From assembly GCA_902587125.1 (NCBI GenBank), contig CACIJW010000002.1, positions 84,380 to 148,379 on the forward strand: a stretch of 64,000 bases of DNA. Reading direction: 5' to 3'. Positions 15,848 through 25,833 of this stretch are shown here, piece after piece; position 1 is the first letter of the stretch, and every line of letters starts with the position of its first letter. The position numbers and the translations under genes were made by a program. The DNA is from an uncultured Bacteroidota bacterium. Lineage in GTDB: Bacteria; Bacteroidota; Bacteroidia; Flavobacteriales; BACL11. The notes below the pieces were generated by a model. The model ran no database searches, was not told the DNA's origin, and saw only the letters and a list, made by a program, of their open reading frames with translations.

Positions 15848-17044
15848 ATGAAAATAGGAATAATTAGGGAGGATAAAATACCAGTTGATAAAAGAACTCC
15901 TTTAACTCCGAAGCAATGTTTACATATCAAGGAAAAATTCAGTGAATTAATTATCTATGTTCAAGAAAGTAGACACAGGTGTTTTACTGACAGTGAATAT
16001 TTAGATTTAAATATTAAAGTTGTAAAAAATCTTGACCATTGTGATATAATTATTGGCATTAAAGAGATTAAAATAAATAATATAATACATGGGATGTCTT
16101 ATATTTTCTTCTCACACACAATTAAAAAACAAGAGTACAATAAGAAACTGCTAAAAAGTCTATTATCATCAAATAATACATTATATGACTATGAGGTTAT
16201 GAAAAATAATGGAAAAAGATTAATAGGTTTTGGAAAATACGCAGGTATTGTGGGAGCATACAATAGTTTTCGCGCTTACGGTTTAAAAACAAAAAAATTT
16301 AATATTGATAAAGCTTCAACTTTTAATAGTAAAGAAGAAATTTTTAAAATATTAAATAATATTCAAATTTCAAATGAAAAAATTCTTATAACTGGAGTAG
16401 GTAATGTCTCAAAAGGTATAGTTGAGGTTCTACAAAATATGAGTATACGAAAAGTAGATTCAAATGAGATTATTACTCAATCTTATAATGAGCCAGTATA
16501 CTCACAAATTGACTGTTTAGACTATTACAAAAGAATTGATAATTCAAATAAAGATATTTATGATTTTTACAATAATCCCTCAAGCTATGTTTCTACAATG
16601 AAAAAGTATTTATCATTTGTGGATATTTTAATAACAGGTCATTATCACTCAGAACTTTCTCCACCAATTATCACAAAGTCTGACTTTAATTTAAAAGATC
16701 TGAAACTTAAAGTTATTGGAGATATCTCATGTGATATTGCAACAGCTATCGCTTCAACAATTAGGCCCTCAACAATTCAAAATCCAATTTATGGTTATAA
16801 TTATAAGACTCATGAGGAAGATGATTTTCTAAAAGAAAATACAATTGCCGTTATGGCTGTAGATAACCTACCTTGTGAATTACCAAGAGATTCCTCAAAA
16901 GACTTTGGAGATCAATTAATCAAACACTTAATACCTTTTATTGCTGATAATAATCATTTTATTTTAAAAAATTCCATGATTTGTAAAAATGGAGTATTAA
17001 CAAATAATTTTAGTTATCTAAAAGACTTTGTTAGTACTGCTTGA
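15848..17044 (+). CDS. Saccharopine dehydrogenase / alanine dehydrogenase-like NAD-dependent oxidoreductase
   Basis: The 398-residue protein belongs to the AlaDH/PNT and lysine-forming saccharopine dehydrogenase group. It has an N-terminal substrate domain (REDKIPVDKRTPLTPKQC at 7-24, FFSHTIKKQEYNKKLL near 88-103) and a Rossmann part with ITGVGNVSKGIVEVL near 179-193. Bacteroidota copies are annotated either way, and the sequence does not settle whether saccharopine, alanine or another amino acid is the substrate. A separate, more typical alanine dehydrogenase lies at 39103. Transcription appears to be monocistronic and leaderless. It overlaps the converging rpe by 14 bp. Confidence 0.75.
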   Translation: MKIGIIREDKIPVDKRTPLTPKQCLHIKEKFSELIIYVQESRHRCFTDSEYLDLNIKVVKNLDHCDIIIGIKEIKINNIIHGMSYIFFSHTIKKQEYNKKLLKSLLSSNNTLYDYEVMKNNGKRLIGFGKYAGIVGAYNSFRAYGLKTKKFNIDKASTFNSKEEIFKILNNIQISNEKILITGVGNVSKGIVEVLQNMSIRKVDSNEIITQSYNEPVYSQIDCLDYYKRIDNSNKDIYDFYNNPSSYVSTMKKYLSFVDILITGHYHSELSPPIITKSDFNLKDLKLKVIGDISCDIATAIASTIRPSTIQNPIYGYNYKTHEEDDFLKENTIAVMAVDNLPCELPRDSSKDFGDQLIKHLIPFIADNNHFILKNSMICKNGVLTNNFSYLKDFVSTA

Positions 17045-17681
17045 GTTTTTTTATTGTTTCAATAGGATTTTCAGATTTGAACACAAAACTGCCTGCAACT
17101 AATACGTCTGCTCCAAGACTCACAAGCTCTTTAGAATTTTGAAGATTTACACCACCGTCAATTTCAATTAAAAAAGAACAATTTTTATCATTTCGTATTT
17201 TATTTAATTCTCGGACTTTGTTAAATGTATTTTTAATAAACTTTTGACCTCCAAATCCAGGGTTGACTGACATTAAGCAAACTAAGTCAATATCTCCAAT
17301 TACATTTTCTAAACTATTTATAGATGTGTGTGGGTTGATTGCAACTCCAGCTTTCATATCATTTTCTTTGATTTCACAAATAGTTCTATGAAGATGGTTA
17401 CAAGCTTCAAAGTGAACAGTTAAGATGTCAGCACCAACGCTTTTGAATTTTTGTATATATTTTTCTGGATTAACAATCATTAGGTGAACATCTAGCTTTT
17501 TTTTGGCTAAAGATTTGATGCTTTTGATAACAGGAAAACCAAAAGAAATATTAGGAACAAAAACCCCATCCATTACGTCTATATGAAACCAATCTGCCTT
17601 GCTTTCATTTACCATTTGGCATTCCTTGCTTAGATTACCAAAATCCGATGCAAGAATTGATGGTGCAATGAGATGATTCAC
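17031..17681 (-). CDS. rpe: Ribulose-phosphate 3-epimerase
   Basis: The 216-residue TIM-barrel protein carries PSILASDFGNL (8-18), the metal and catalytic stretch HIDVMDGVFVPN (about 33-44), VHLMIVNP (about 65) and MSVNPGFGGQKF (about 136-147). It interconverts ribulose-5-phosphate and xylulose-5-phosphate in the pentose phosphate pathway. The start is GTG at 17681, 7 bases after the rpoD stop. The rpoD-rpe neighbourhood is common in flavobacteria, so the two are probably co-transcribed. Confidence 0.95.
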   Translation of the reverse strand: MNHLIAPSILASDFGNLSKECQMVNESKADWFHIDVMDGVFVPNISFGFPVIKSIKSLAKKKLDVHLMIVNPEKYIQKFKSVGADILTVHFEACNHLHRTICEIKENDMKAGVAINPHTSINSLENVIGDIDLVCLMSVNPGFGGQKFIKNTFNKVRELNKIRNDKNCSFLIEIDGGVNLQNSKELVSLGADVLVAGSFVFKSENPIETIKKLKQY

Positions 17682-17688
17682 TGTTTTT

Positions 17689-18552
17689 TTAACCTAAATA
17701 AGTTTTTAGAATTTTACTTCTTGATGTGTGCTTTAATCTTCTTACAGCTTTTTCTTTGATTTGTCTAACTCTCTCTCTAGTTAAATCAAACTTTTCACCT
17801 ATCTCTTCGAGAGTCATTGCATGACCACCACTTAATCCAAAGTATGATGAAATAACATCAGCTTCTCTAGGCGTAAGTGTGTCTAATGCTCTACTTATCT
17901 CTTCTCTTAGTGATTCTAAAATTAAACTACTGTCAGGGCTAGGACTTTCTTCAGAACCCATAACGTCATATAGGTTGCTGTCTTCTCCATCAATTAGAGG
18001 TGCGTCCATAGATACATGTCGGCCAGAGTTTTTTAGCGATTGTTTTACTTCAGCTATTGATAATTCTACAAGTTCTGCAATTTCTTCAGCGGTTGGTGGT
18101 CTTTCAAATTCTTGTTCAAGCTTTGCATAAGCCTTATTTATTTTATTTATTGAGCCAATCTTGTTTAAAGGAAGCCTTACAATTCTAGACTGTTCAGCCA
18201 ATGCTTGCAAGATAGATTGTCTTATCCACCAGACAGCATAAGAAATAAATTTAAAACCTCTAGTTTCATCAAATCTTTTAGCTGCCTTAATTAATCCAAG
18301 ATTTCCTTCATTTATAAGGTCTGGTAATGTTAGTCCTTGATTTTGATATTGTTTAGCAACCGATACAACAAATCTTAAGTTTGCTTTTGTGAGTTTATCT
18401 AAAGCTTTTTCATCACCAGCTTTAATTTTCTGAGCTAGTTCAACCTCTTCTTCAGCTGTAATCAGTTCAACTCTACCAATTTCTTGTAAATATTTGTCTA
18501 ACGATGCAGTTTCTCTGTTTGTTACCTGTTTAGTTATTTTTAATTGTCTCAT
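17689..18552 (-). CDS. rpoD: Primary RNA polymerase sigma factor (RpoD/SigA)
   Basis: The 287-residue protein is the short Bacteroidota housekeeping sigma factor, without the long acidic region 1.1. Region 1.2 is at about 14-45 ([20 protein letters not shown]). Region 2 includes [15 protein letters not shown] (about 101-115) for -10 recognition and melting. Region 4.2 is near 245-275 ([20 protein letters not shown]) for the upstream element. It recognises TAnnTTTG promoters such as those noted in this window. It lies between pnp and rpe in a minus-strand series. Confidence 0.97.
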   Translation of the reverse strand: MRQLKITKQVTNRETASLDKYLQEIGRVELITAEEEVELAQKIKAGDEKALDKLTKANLRFVVSVAKQYQNQGLTLPDLINEGNLGLIKAAKRFDETRGFKFISYAVWWIRQSILQALAEQSRIVRLPLNKIGSINKINKAYAKLEQEFERPPTAEEIAELVELSIAEVKQSLKNSGRHVSMDAPLIDGEDSNLYDVMGSEESPSPDSSLILESLREEISRALDTLTPREADVISSYFGLSGGHAMTLEEIGEKFDLTRERVRQIKEKAVRRLKHTSRSKILKTYLG

Positions 18553-18613
18553 TTTAGATTTTGATGTTAGTTTGGTTTGATTTTACGGATTCTTGTGAAA
18601 AAGGTTACAAAAA

Positions 18614-20743
18614 TTATTCTTTTTTAGTTTCTTTTTTTTCAATTAATACTTTTCTTGAAAGTTTGAGTTTACCACTTTTTTCATCAATATTAATAAGTTT
18701 AACTTCAATTTCTTGACCTTCTTTTAAATGATCTTCTACTTTTTCAACTCTTTCCCAAGCTATTTCAGAAATATGAAGTAATCCGTCCGTATTCTTTGAA
18801 ATACCAACAAATGCACCAAATGTAGTGATATTCTTGACTATTCCTTTGTAAACTTTATTTAGCTCTGGAACAAATGCAATACTTTTGATTTCAGAGATCG
18901 CAAAATCGATTTTTTCTTGATCTGTACCAAGTATCTCTACAATACCTTTTTCGTCAACCTCTTCTATTGAAATAGAGGTCTCTGTTTTTTGTTGCATTTC
19001 TTGAATTACTTTTCCTCCAGGCCCTATTATTGCACCTATAGTCGATTTAGGAACTGTTAGTGTTATTATTTTTGGAGTCTGTGGTTTAAGATTTGTTCTT
19101 GGTTCTTTAATACATTCCTCAATTTTATCAAGTATATGAAGCCTACCATTCTTAGCTTGATTTAAAGCTTTTTCGAGTATCTCATAAGACAGTCCTTCAA
19201 TTTTAATATCCATTTGGCATGCTGTAATTCCGTCCCTTGTTCCCGTAACTTTAAAATCCATATCTCCAAGATGATCTTCATCACCTAATATATCTGAAAG
19301 TATGGCATATCTTGATTTATCCTCTTTGTCTGAGATTAATCCCATTGCAATTCCTGAAACAGGTTTTTTTATGTTTATTCCAGCATCCATTAGAGCCAAT
19401 GTACCAGCGCAGACAGTTGCCATTGATGATGAACCATTGGATTCAAGAATGTCTGAGACAATTCTTATTGTGTAAGGAGTATCATCTGGAACGACTTTTG
19501 CTAAAGCTCTTTGTGCTAAATTACCATGTCCAATCTCTCTTCTTGATGTTCCTCTAATTGGTCGAGCTTCTCCAGTTGAAAATGGAGGAAAGTTGTAGTG
19601 TAAGTAAAACCTTTCACTTCCTTGTTCAGTAACACCATCAATTCTATTAACATCAGTAGCAGACCCCAATGTAACAGTAGTTAAAGACTGAGTTTCTCCT
19701 CTGGTAAATACTGCAGAGCCATGAGGAGATTTTAAGTAGTCAACTTCACACCATATGTTTCTAATTTCATCACTTTTTCTTCCATCTAATCTTATTCCCT
19801 CATCCAAAAGTAGATTTCTGACCGCTTTTTTTTCTGTTATGTAGTAATATTGATTTATTAGTGAATCATTCTCTTCAACAAAAGATTCATCCAGATCGGT
19901 TTTAAAATCTTCCTTAATTTTTGAAAATTCTAAACCTCTTTCTTCTTTACTCAAAGATTTCTTTGCTACATCATAAATTTTCTGATAAGTTTTTACTTCG
20001 ACTTGATTTTTTAAATCATTATCATGCTTTTCATGAGAATATTCTCTTTTATCAGATGATTTTGTTTCAATCTCTAATTCCTTTTGAATTTCACATTGAA
20101 CTTTTATTGCTTCATGAGCAAACTTTATTGCATCAATCATTTCCTTTTCTGAAACTTCGTCCATTTCTCCTTCAACCATTGCAACACTGTCAGATGAAGC
20201 TCCAACAATTAAATCTAAATCACTTTTTTCAATTTGCTCAGGAGTTGGATTTATAATAAAGGTATTATCAGTTCTGGTTACTCGAACTTCAGAAATAGGT
20301 CCATTAAAGGGAATATCAGAAACTGATAGTGCAGCAGATGCAGCTAAAGCAGCTAAGCAATCAGGCATAACATTTTCATCATGTGAATTGAGTGATATCA
20401 TAACTTGAACATCGGAATGGTAATCATCAGGAAACATTGGTCTTAAAATTCTATCAACTAATCTCATTATCAATATTTCATGGTTCGAGGGTCTAGCTTC
20501 CCTTTTTAAAAAACCTCCAGGATACCTTCCATCAGCAGCAAATTTTTCTCTGTAGTCTACAGTCAAGGGAAGAAAGTTAATGCCTTCCATTGCGTCTTTG
20601 TTGGAAACTACAGTTGCTAATAAGTGAGTTGACCCCATTGTTACTTCTACTGAACCGTGTGCTTGCTTTGCAAGTTTACCAGTTTTTAATGTTATTTCTC
20701 TCCCGTCAGGTAGAGTTATAACTTTTCTTATTTCTTTAAGCAT
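18614..20743 (-). CDS. pnp: Polyribonucleotide nucleotidyltransferase (PNPase)
   Basis: The 709-residue protein has two RNase PH-like domains (about 1-215 and 320-550, with [15 protein letters not shown] near 342 and [19 protein letters not shown] near 368-386). A KH domain (about 560-620, with [14 protein letters not shown]) and an S1 domain (about 625-700, [15 protein letters not shown]) follow. It degrades RNA 3' to 5' by phosphorolysis and can add tails in reverse. It follows rpsO by 27 bases, the common rpsO-pnp order. Confidence 0.97.
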   Translation of the reverse strand: MLKEIRKVITLPDGREITLKTGKLAKQAHGSVEVTMGSTHLLATVVSNKDAMEGINFLPLTVDYREKFAADGRYPGGFLKREARPSNHEILIMRLVDRILRPMFPDDYHSDVQVMISLNSHDENVMPDCLAALAASAALSVSDIPFNGPISEVRVTRTDNTFIINPTPEQIEKSDLDLIVGASSDSVAMVEGEMDEVSEKEMIDAIKFAHEAIKVQCEIQKELEIETKSSDKREYSHEKHDNDLKNQVEVKTYQKIYDVAKKSLSKEERGLEFSKIKEDFKTDLDESFVEENDSLINQYYYITEKKAVRNLLLDEGIRLDGRKSDEIRNIWCEVDYLKSPHGSAVFTRGETQSLTTVTLGSATDVNRIDGVTEQGSERFYLHYNFPPFSTGEARPIRGTSRREIGHGNLAQRALAKVVPDDTPYTIRIVSDILESNGSSSMATVCAGTLALMDAGINIKKPVSGIAMGLISDKEDKSRYAILSDILGDEDHLGDMDFKVTGTRDGITACQMDIKIEGLSYEILEKALNQAKNGRLHILDKIEECIKEPRTNLKPQTPKIITLTVPKSTIGAIIGPGGKVIQEMQQKTETSISIEEVDEKGIVEILGTDQEKIDFAISEIKSIAFVPELNKVYKGIVKNITTFGAFVGISKNTDGLLHISEIAWERVEKVEDHLKEGQEIEVKLINIDEKSGKLKLSRKVLIEKKETKKE

Positions 20744-20770
20744 ATTATTGTATTTGTGGGAGAATAATAA

Positions 20771-21037
20771 TTATCTCCTTAGTTTGAGATCTTTAATAAG
20801 TTCTCTGTATTTGATTATATTTTTTTCTCTTAGATAGTCTAATAAATTTCTTCTTTTACCAACCATTAGTTGTAGGGATCTTTGTGTGTTGAAATCCTTT
20901 TTATTAAGCTTCAGATGATTAGTAAGTTGGTTTATTCTTTCAGTAAATAATGCTATTTGACTGTATACTGAGCCAGTATCTTTTTCATTATTACCATATT
21001 TTTTAAAAATTTTCTTTTTGTCTATTGTTTCTGACAT
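20771..21037 (-). CDS. rpsO: 30S ribosomal protein S15
   Basis: The 88-residue protein has the S15 pattern DTGSVYSQIALFTERINQL (20-38), HLKLNKKDFNTQRSLQLMVGKRR and a basic ending. It binds the central domain of 16S rRNA early in small-subunit assembly. It has its own promoter element at 21056-21063 and precedes pnp, as in many bacteria. Confidence 0.97.
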   Translation of the reverse strand: MSETIDKKKIFKKYGNNEKDTGSVYSQIALFTERINQLTNHLKLNKKDFNTQRSLQLMVGKRRNLLDYLREKNIIKYRELIKDLKLRR

Positions 21038-21055
21038 ATAATTTTATTAAGGCTG

Positions 21056-21063
21056 CAAATCTA
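21056..21063 (-). promoter_or_regulatory. Bacteroidota -7 promoter element for rpsO-pnp
   Basis: The minus strand reads TAGATTTG, an exact TAnnTTTG match, 18 bases before the rpsO start codon. Confidence 0.55.
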
Positions 21064-21094
21064 CTAAAATTAAATGTAAATTCAGATATGAGTA

Positions 21095-21940
21095 CTAGTT
21101 TTTGAAAAACACTAGCAGTTTTTTGATTTTTACTTTTAGATCTTTTCTGTGAACAATAAAGTCAAGAAACCCTTTTTCAAGTAAAAATTCTGAAGTTTGA
21201 AATCCTTTTGGTAAGTCTTTTCCAATTGTCTCCTTTACAACTCTTGGGCCAGCAAAACCAATCAAAGCCTTAGGTTCTGCAATATTTACATCACCAAGCA
21301 TAGAAAATGATGCAGTTGCTCCACCAAAAGTAGGATCAGTTAGTAGAGATATGTAAGGAATTTTATTTTCACTTAGCTTGTGAAGTTTAGCTGAAGTTTT
21401 TGCTAGTTGCATTAAAGATAATGCTGCTTCCATCATACGAGCTCCACCAGACTTTGAAATTATTATCAGAGGGTATCTTTTTTTAATGCAAACATCTATT
21501 AGTCTTGATATTTTTTCACCAACTACAGAGCCCATTGATCCTCCAATAAATTCAAAATCCATGCAGGCCAAACAAATTGAATCATTGCCAATTTTTCCAA
21601 TGCCTGTTTTTATTGCATCATCTAAGCCTGATTTTTTTGTTGCATTTTTCAGTCTTAGGGAATATGAAATCTTATCTTCAAAATTGAGAGGATCAATTGA
21701 TTTTATTTCTTTAAATAGTTCTGTAAATGATTTTTTTTCACAAATTATATTTATGTAATCATTTGATGATATTCTTTCATGGTGATCACAATATGAACAT
21801 ACAAAATAATTTTTTTTATGATCCTCAAAAGGAATTATTTTTTTACAATTAGTGCATTTGTGCCAAAGTCCTTCGGGAGTTTCTTTTTTTTGTCTGGTAG
21901 AGGTAGTAATTCCCTCCTTAATTCTTTTAAACCAACTCAT
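21095..21940 (-). CDS. accD: Acetyl-CoA carboxylase carboxyltransferase subunit beta
   Basis: The 281-residue protein has the N-terminal four-cysteine zinc ribbon CTNCKK...CSYCDHH (about 28-53) and the crotonase-like carboxyltransferase domain with SGGARMMEAALSLMQ (about 162-176) and PTFGGATASFSMLGD. With AccA it transfers the carboxyl group from biotin to acetyl-CoA, starting fatty acid synthesis. It overlaps the fba stop by 4 bp, so the two are coupled. Confidence 0.96.
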   Translation of the reverse strand: MSWFKRIKEGITTSTRQKKETPEGLWHKCTNCKKIIPFEDHKKNYFVCSYCDHHERISSNDYINIICEKKSFTELFKEIKSIDPLNFEDKISYSLRLKNATKKSGLDDAIKTGIGKIGNDSICLACMDFEFIGGSMGSVVGEKISRLIDVCIKKRYPLIIISKSGGARMMEAALSLMQLAKTSAKLHKLSENKIPYISLLTDPTFGGATASFSMLGDVNIAEPKALIGFAGPRVVKETIGKDLPKGFQTSEFLLEKGFLDFIVHRKDLKVKIKKLLVFFKN

Positions 21941-23007
21941 TTATTTCTGTTAACGTTGTTAAGATCAGTGAAACATTTAGTAAGTCTTTCTTTAAAAGTA
22001 ATTTCTCCTTCTCTCAACCATACTCTAGGATCATAATATTTCTTGTTGGGAATATCTTTTCCTTGGGGATTACCAATTTGAGATTTTAGATAATCTTGCT
22101 TGCTGCTGAAGTAGTTTCTAGTTCCAATTGTAAAACCCCATTGAAGATCTGTGTCTATATTCATTTTTATAGCACCATATGAAATTGCTTCTCTAATTTC
22201 ATCTACAGAAGATCCAGATCCACCATGAAAAACGAAATCTATTGGCATTGAATTTTTAGTGGAAAATTTTTCATGTACAAATTTTTGAGAATTTAAGAGA
22301 ATTTTTGGTGTTAGCTTAACATTACCAGGTTTGTATACACCGTGTACATTTCCAAATGCTGCAGCAATTGTGAACTTATCACTAACTTTTATTAATTTTT
22401 CATATGCATATGCGACTTCCTCAGGTTGAGTATACAATTTATTGCTTTCGATGTCAGTGTTGTCGACTCCATCTTCTTCTCCTCCAGTAATTCCTAATTC
22501 TATTTCTAATGTCATATCTATTTTTGATAAAACTTTTAAATATTCAACGCATGTATTGATATTGTCTTCAATTGGCTCATCAGATAAATCTATCATATGA
22601 GATGAGTATAAAGGCTTACTGTGCAAATTGAACCATTTTTGACTTTCAGAAATTAAACCGTCAATCCATGGTAAGTTTTTTCTGCTACAGTGGTCTGTAT
22701 GAAGAATTACTGTGGCTCCGTAGCTTTCGGCAAGTTGATGAACATGCATCGCTCCTGAAATTCCTCCTAATATTGTAGCCTTGTGGTTATTGTTACTGAG
22801 ACCTTTTCCACTAAAAAAATGACAGCCACCGTTTGAAAATTGGATAATGACAGGTGAGTTTAGTTCAGCTGCTGTTTCTAGCACAGCATTAACAGTACTT
22901 GAGCTTGTTACATTTACGGCAGGTAGCGCGTATTTATTAATTTTAGCATCCTCAAATATTTCTTGAACTAATTTGCCAGATGCGACTCCATGTTTAAATT
23001 TTGACAT
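21937..23007 (-). CDS. fbaA: Class II fructose-bisphosphate aldolase
   Basis: The 356-residue protein matches the class IIA aldolase. It has PAVNVTSSSTVNAVLETA (about 31-48), the zinc-binding HTDHC (about 105-109), GITGGEEDGVDN (about 176-187), AAFGNVHGVYKPGNV and VFHGGSGSS (about 260-268). It cleaves fructose-1,6-bisphosphate or runs the reverse reaction in gluconeogenesis. The ATG at 23007 is preferred because the alternative GTG at 23016 is part of the promoter element, and because the family starts MSxxxxPGVxxG. Confidence 0.96.
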   Translation of the reverse strand: MSKFKHGVASGKLVQEIFEDAKINKYALPAVNVTSSSTVNAVLETAAELNSPVIIQFSNGGCHFFSGKGLSNNNHKATILGGISGAMHVHQLAESYGATVILHTDHCSRKNLPWIDGLISESQKWFNLHSKPLYSSHMIDLSDEPIEDNINTCVEYLKVLSKIDMTLEIELGITGGEEDGVDNTDIESNKLYTQPEEVAYAYEKLIKVSDKFTIAAAFGNVHGVYKPGNVKLTPKILLNSQKFVHEKFSTKNSMPIDFVFHGGSGSSVDEIREAISYGAIKMNIDTDLQWGFTIGTRNYFSSKQDYLKSQIGNPQGKDIPNKKYYDPRVWLREGEITFKERLTKCFTDLNNVNRNK

Positions 23008-23015
23008 TTTATTCA

Positions 23016-23023
23016 CAAAAATA
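23016..23023 (-). promoter_or_regulatory. Bacteroidota -7 promoter element for fbaA-accD
   Basis: The minus strand reads TATTTTTG, an exact TAnnTTTG match ending 8 bases before the fbaA ATG, which predicts a leader of only a few bases. Confidence 0.5.
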
Positions 23024-23070
23024 TTAAGATTGATAATATATCATACAGATTTTTTAAATAATTTTAAGTA

Positions 23071-23814
23071 ATGGAAACTGAAAAAAAATTAATCACTAAA
23101 AAGTATATAAAATTTATCAAATCACTTAGATTAAAGAAAAATAGGTATTTACATCAGAAGTTTACTGTCGAAGGAGAAAAGAATATTGATGTTCTTTTAG
23201 ATTCTAAATTTAAAGTTGATAAAATTATAATCAGTAATAAGTTAGTTCTGAAAAAAAAAATTAAAGATATTGAGATACTTATTGCAAGTAGTTCTGAAAT
23301 GAAACAAATTTCAAATTTTAAAACACCAAGTAATATTTTTGCTGTTGTTAACATGAAGGAAAAAATTATTTATGAGAAACAGAAAAAAATATTGGTTCTT
23401 GATAGTATAGCAGATCCAGGAAATCTAGGTAATATTATCCGCTCCTCTCATTGGTTTAATATTAAGTTAATTGTTTTATCAGAAAACTGTGTTGATATCT
23501 ATAATGAAAAAGTTATTCAATCTAGTATGGGATCTATTTTTTGTGTTGATTTTATATATAGTAACATATCTGAGTTCTTAAAAAAATGTGTTGATGTTCC
23601 TAAAATCTCTACAACATTATCTGGTAATGAATTTGATGGAAATATTAGTTTTGAATCATTTGCTTTAATTTTAGGAAGTGAATCTCATGGAATACGCAAA
23701 GAGATACTTGAAATCTCGGATTACAATTATACGTTATCAAGTAATTCTCAAAATATAGACTCTTTAAATGTAGCTTCTGCGGCAGCTATATTTATGTATA
23801 AATTAAATAATTAG
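23071..23814 (+). CDS. TrmH/SpoU family RNA 2'-O-methyltransferase
   Basis: The 247-residue protein has an N-terminal substrate-binding part ([20 protein letters not shown]) and a SPOUT domain with the three knot motifs: [15 protein letters not shown] (about 114-128), [15 protein letters not shown] (about 205-219) and [15 protein letters not shown] (about 230-244). It methylates a ribose in rRNA or tRNA using S-adenosylmethionine. The specific site is not predictable. It overlaps the converging 90-residue gene by 4 bp. Confidence 0.9.
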   Translation: METEKKLITKKYIKFIKSLRLKKNRYLHQKFTVEGEKNIDVLLDSKFKVDKIIISNKLVLKKKIKDIEILIASSSEMKQISNFKTPSNIFAVVNMKEKIIYEKQKKILVLDSIADPGNLGNIIRSSHWFNIKLIVLSENCVDIYNEKVIQSSMGSIFCVDFIYSNISEFLKKCVDVPKISTTLSGNEFDGNISFESFALILGSESHGIRKEILEISDYNYTLSSNSQNIDSLNVASAAAIFMYKLNN

Positions 23815-24083
23815 CTCCACCTTAGCCCTGTCCAACCACAATAACGACATTTATATCTTTTAAGATTGAAAATATTGAATGTTAAAATTATTAACAATAT
23901 GTCAGTTTTACTTTTTTGGACTCTAGTAAGAGGACTAATTTTATTTTTGTGTTCTAAACACTCAGGACAACAATTATTACAGTTTCTATTTGATATTTTT
24001 TTTCCAACTTTAAAGATTTTTAATAAGTAAAGTATAAAAATATAGCTAATAAGTATTATGAGAACTTTTAAATATATGTCCAC
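23811..24083 (-). CDS. Small membrane protein with cysteine-rich zinc-ribbon-like tail
   Basis: The 90-residue protein has an N-terminal membrane helix ([18 protein letters not shown] at about 7-24). Clusters CNNCCPEC (about 35-42) and [11 protein letters not shown] (about 79-89) follow, separated by a second hydrophobic stretch near 62-73. The paired CxxC motifs suggest a bound zinc ion. I do not recognise a named family. It starts with GTG at 24083, 18 bases after the porT stop, and probably follows porT in the same transcript. Confidence 0.6.
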   Translation of the reverse strand: MDIYLKVLIILISYIFILYLLKIFKVGKKISNRNCNNCCPECLEHKNKISPLTRVQKSKTDILLIILTFNIFNLKRYKCRYCGWTGLRWS

Positions 24084-24101
24084 ATCATAAATATAGTTTT
24101 T

Positions 24102-24806
24102 TTATTCGAAAGTTACACTAATTATCCAATTTCTGCTTTTTAAGTTTCTCAAGTGTTTTGTGAATAAAATATTTTTGTTTGATAGCAAATCTAAAACTCC
24201 TGTTGCTAATTTTATTTGAGGTGAAAATTTGAAGTATGGCAGATAAAAATCAAAACCAAAACCGAACTCAGCCAATAAATCATTTTTTTTGAGTTTTACA
24301 ATTTCTAAATTATCATTAGTAACTTCTTTTTGTGATGCTATATCTAAACTATATTTAATTCCTGATAATGTAAAAGCTCTAAAATTATTGTATCTCTCAG
24401 ATTTGTACTTAAAAATAATTGGGAAATCAATAAGAGTTGATTCAATAATTTTTTTTGTAGTGATTTCATTTAGAAATGTATATTCTAAATGTCTCTCTCC
24501 AAAAACAAGTGATGGTGTAAATCTTAGGTCAGTATATCTTCCAATTCTCAAGTTAGATACAATCCCTAGATTGAAACCAAGCTGATTTTTTGATTGAATG
24601 ACTTGAACAGAATCATCATTTAAAAAAGAGAAATATTTATTGTCGTTAAAGTCCAATGAATTTACGCCTAATGAAAACCCAAAATGTAGTTTTTTAAAGT
24701 CATGTCTAGGTAAATTCTGAGGTTTTTTAAACTTTTGACTTAAACATTCATTTGAGTATATTGTAAAAAAAAACAATAATAAAAAATGGGACAAATATCT
24801 GTTCAT
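24102..24806 (-). CDS. porT: Type IX secretion system outer membrane protein PorT
   Basis: The 234-residue protein has a signal peptide (cleavage near LSQ, residue 24) and an outer-membrane barrel pattern. Diagnostic PorT segments are LHFGFSLGVNSLDF (about 40-53), GFNLGIVSNLRIGRYTDLRF (about 77-96), IESTLIDFPIIFKYKS and GFGFDFYLPYFKFSPQIKLA. PorT is required for T9SS function in gliding and protein export. Its presence agrees with the T9SS sorting tails on proteins at 60-63 kb and with porX at 37 kb. Confidence 0.9.
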   Translation of the reverse strand: MNRYLSHFLLLFFFTIYSNECLSQKFKKPQNLPRHDFKKLHFGFSLGVNSLDFNDNKYFSFLNDDSVQVIQSKNQLGFNLGIVSNLRIGRYTDLRFTPSLVFGERHLEYTFLNEITTKKIIESTLIDFPIIFKYKSERYNNFRAFTLSGIKYSLDIASQKEVTNDNLEIVKLKKNDLLAEFGFGFDFYLPYFKFSPQIKLATGVLDLLSNKNILFTKHLRNLKSRNWIISVTFE

Positions 24807-24825
24807 GAGAATAAAACAGAAATAA

Positions 24826-25833
24826 TTAGAATTTATTGTAATGTGAAACTGCTTCTTTGTATAGTTTTTCCTTTTCTAATTTTACAACACCAGGATATTC
24901 ACATACAATACCACCTGCTAGATTGGAAAGAAAGCCTAAAAGTTCAATAGGAGTATTTTGACTAAGGCAAAGTGCAGCAACTGAAATTACAGTATCTCCA
25001 GCTCCTGAAACATCTACTATTTTTCTATCGACATTTTTAAAATGTGATGAAGAACTTTCAGTTTTAATTTGCATTCCATTTTCTGACATTGTTAGCATAA
25101 TAATATCACAGTTTAATCTTTCTTGTAACTTTTTAGTTGCAAAAGTCACATCATCATTTCTCTCAGGATTAATTTTTATTCCACCACCATTTCTTATTTC
25201 GGATAGATTTGGCTTAATTAGTGTACAGTTTTTGAAAGAATAGAAATTTTTAATTTTTGGATCACAGAGAGTGGGAATATTTCTTTTATTGGCATATAAT
25301 ATCACTTCTTCGATAACATTTTTTGTTAGATTACCCTTATTGTAATCTTGTAATATAATTGCATCAATTTCATTCATTTGACTTTTTATCAAAGAAATGA
25401 ACATTTTCTCATTATTTATGTCCTCAACAATTTCATCATCAATTCTGATGTGGTGCTTATTATAATTTCTAGAAAAATATTTTTCAGAAATAATTCTTTT
25501 TTTCTCTGTTGTAATTCTATTTTTTTCAGAAATGATTCCATCAGTATTAATATTTTCTTTCTTTAGCAATTCTTTAAATACTTTTGATTTATAGTCATCA
25601 CCAATAACGCTACAAAGTTTTACTTTGGCTCCAAGTGCTTTTAGATTCAACGCTACGTTGGCAGCCCCTCCAATTCTTGATTCTTTTTTTGTCACATTAA
25701 GTAGAGGTACGGGAGCTTCAGGAGACATTCTGTCAATTTTACCCCAAACGTATGAATCAATCATTGAATCTCCTACAACAAGAACATTTGATTTATTAAA
25801 TGAATTAAAAAGTGAATCAATTTCTAAGCTCAT
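24826..25833 (-). CDS. rfaE1: D-glycero-beta-D-manno-heptose-7-phosphate kinase (PfkB family, kinase-only form)
   Basis: The 335-residue ribokinase-like protein has VVGDSMIDSYVWGKIDRMSP (about 19-38), RIGGAANVALNLKALGAKV (about 53-71) and the anion hole VDVSGAGDTVI (about 273-283) with the catalytic Asp. This matches the N-terminal kinase half of HldE/RfaE, which phosphorylates heptose-7-phosphate for lipopolysaccharide core precursors. The adenylyltransferase half is absent, so a separate enzyme would be needed. It overlaps aspC by ATGA. Confidence 0.87.
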   Translation of the reverse strand: MSLEIDSLFNSFNKSNVLVVGDSMIDSYVWGKIDRMSPEAPVPLLNVTKKESRIGGAANVALNLKALGAKVKLCSVIGDDYKSKVFKELLKKENINTDGIISEKNRITTEKKRIISEKYFSRNYNKHHIRIDDEIVEDINNEKMFISLIKSQMNEIDAIILQDYNKGNLTKNVIEEVILYANKRNIPTLCDPKIKNFYSFKNCTLIKPNLSEIRNGGGIKINPERNDDVTFATKKLQERLNCDIIMLTMSENGMQIKTESSSSHFKNVDRKIVDVSGAGDTVISVAALCLSQNTPIELLGFLSNLAGGIVCEYPGVVKLEKEKLYKEAVSHYNKF

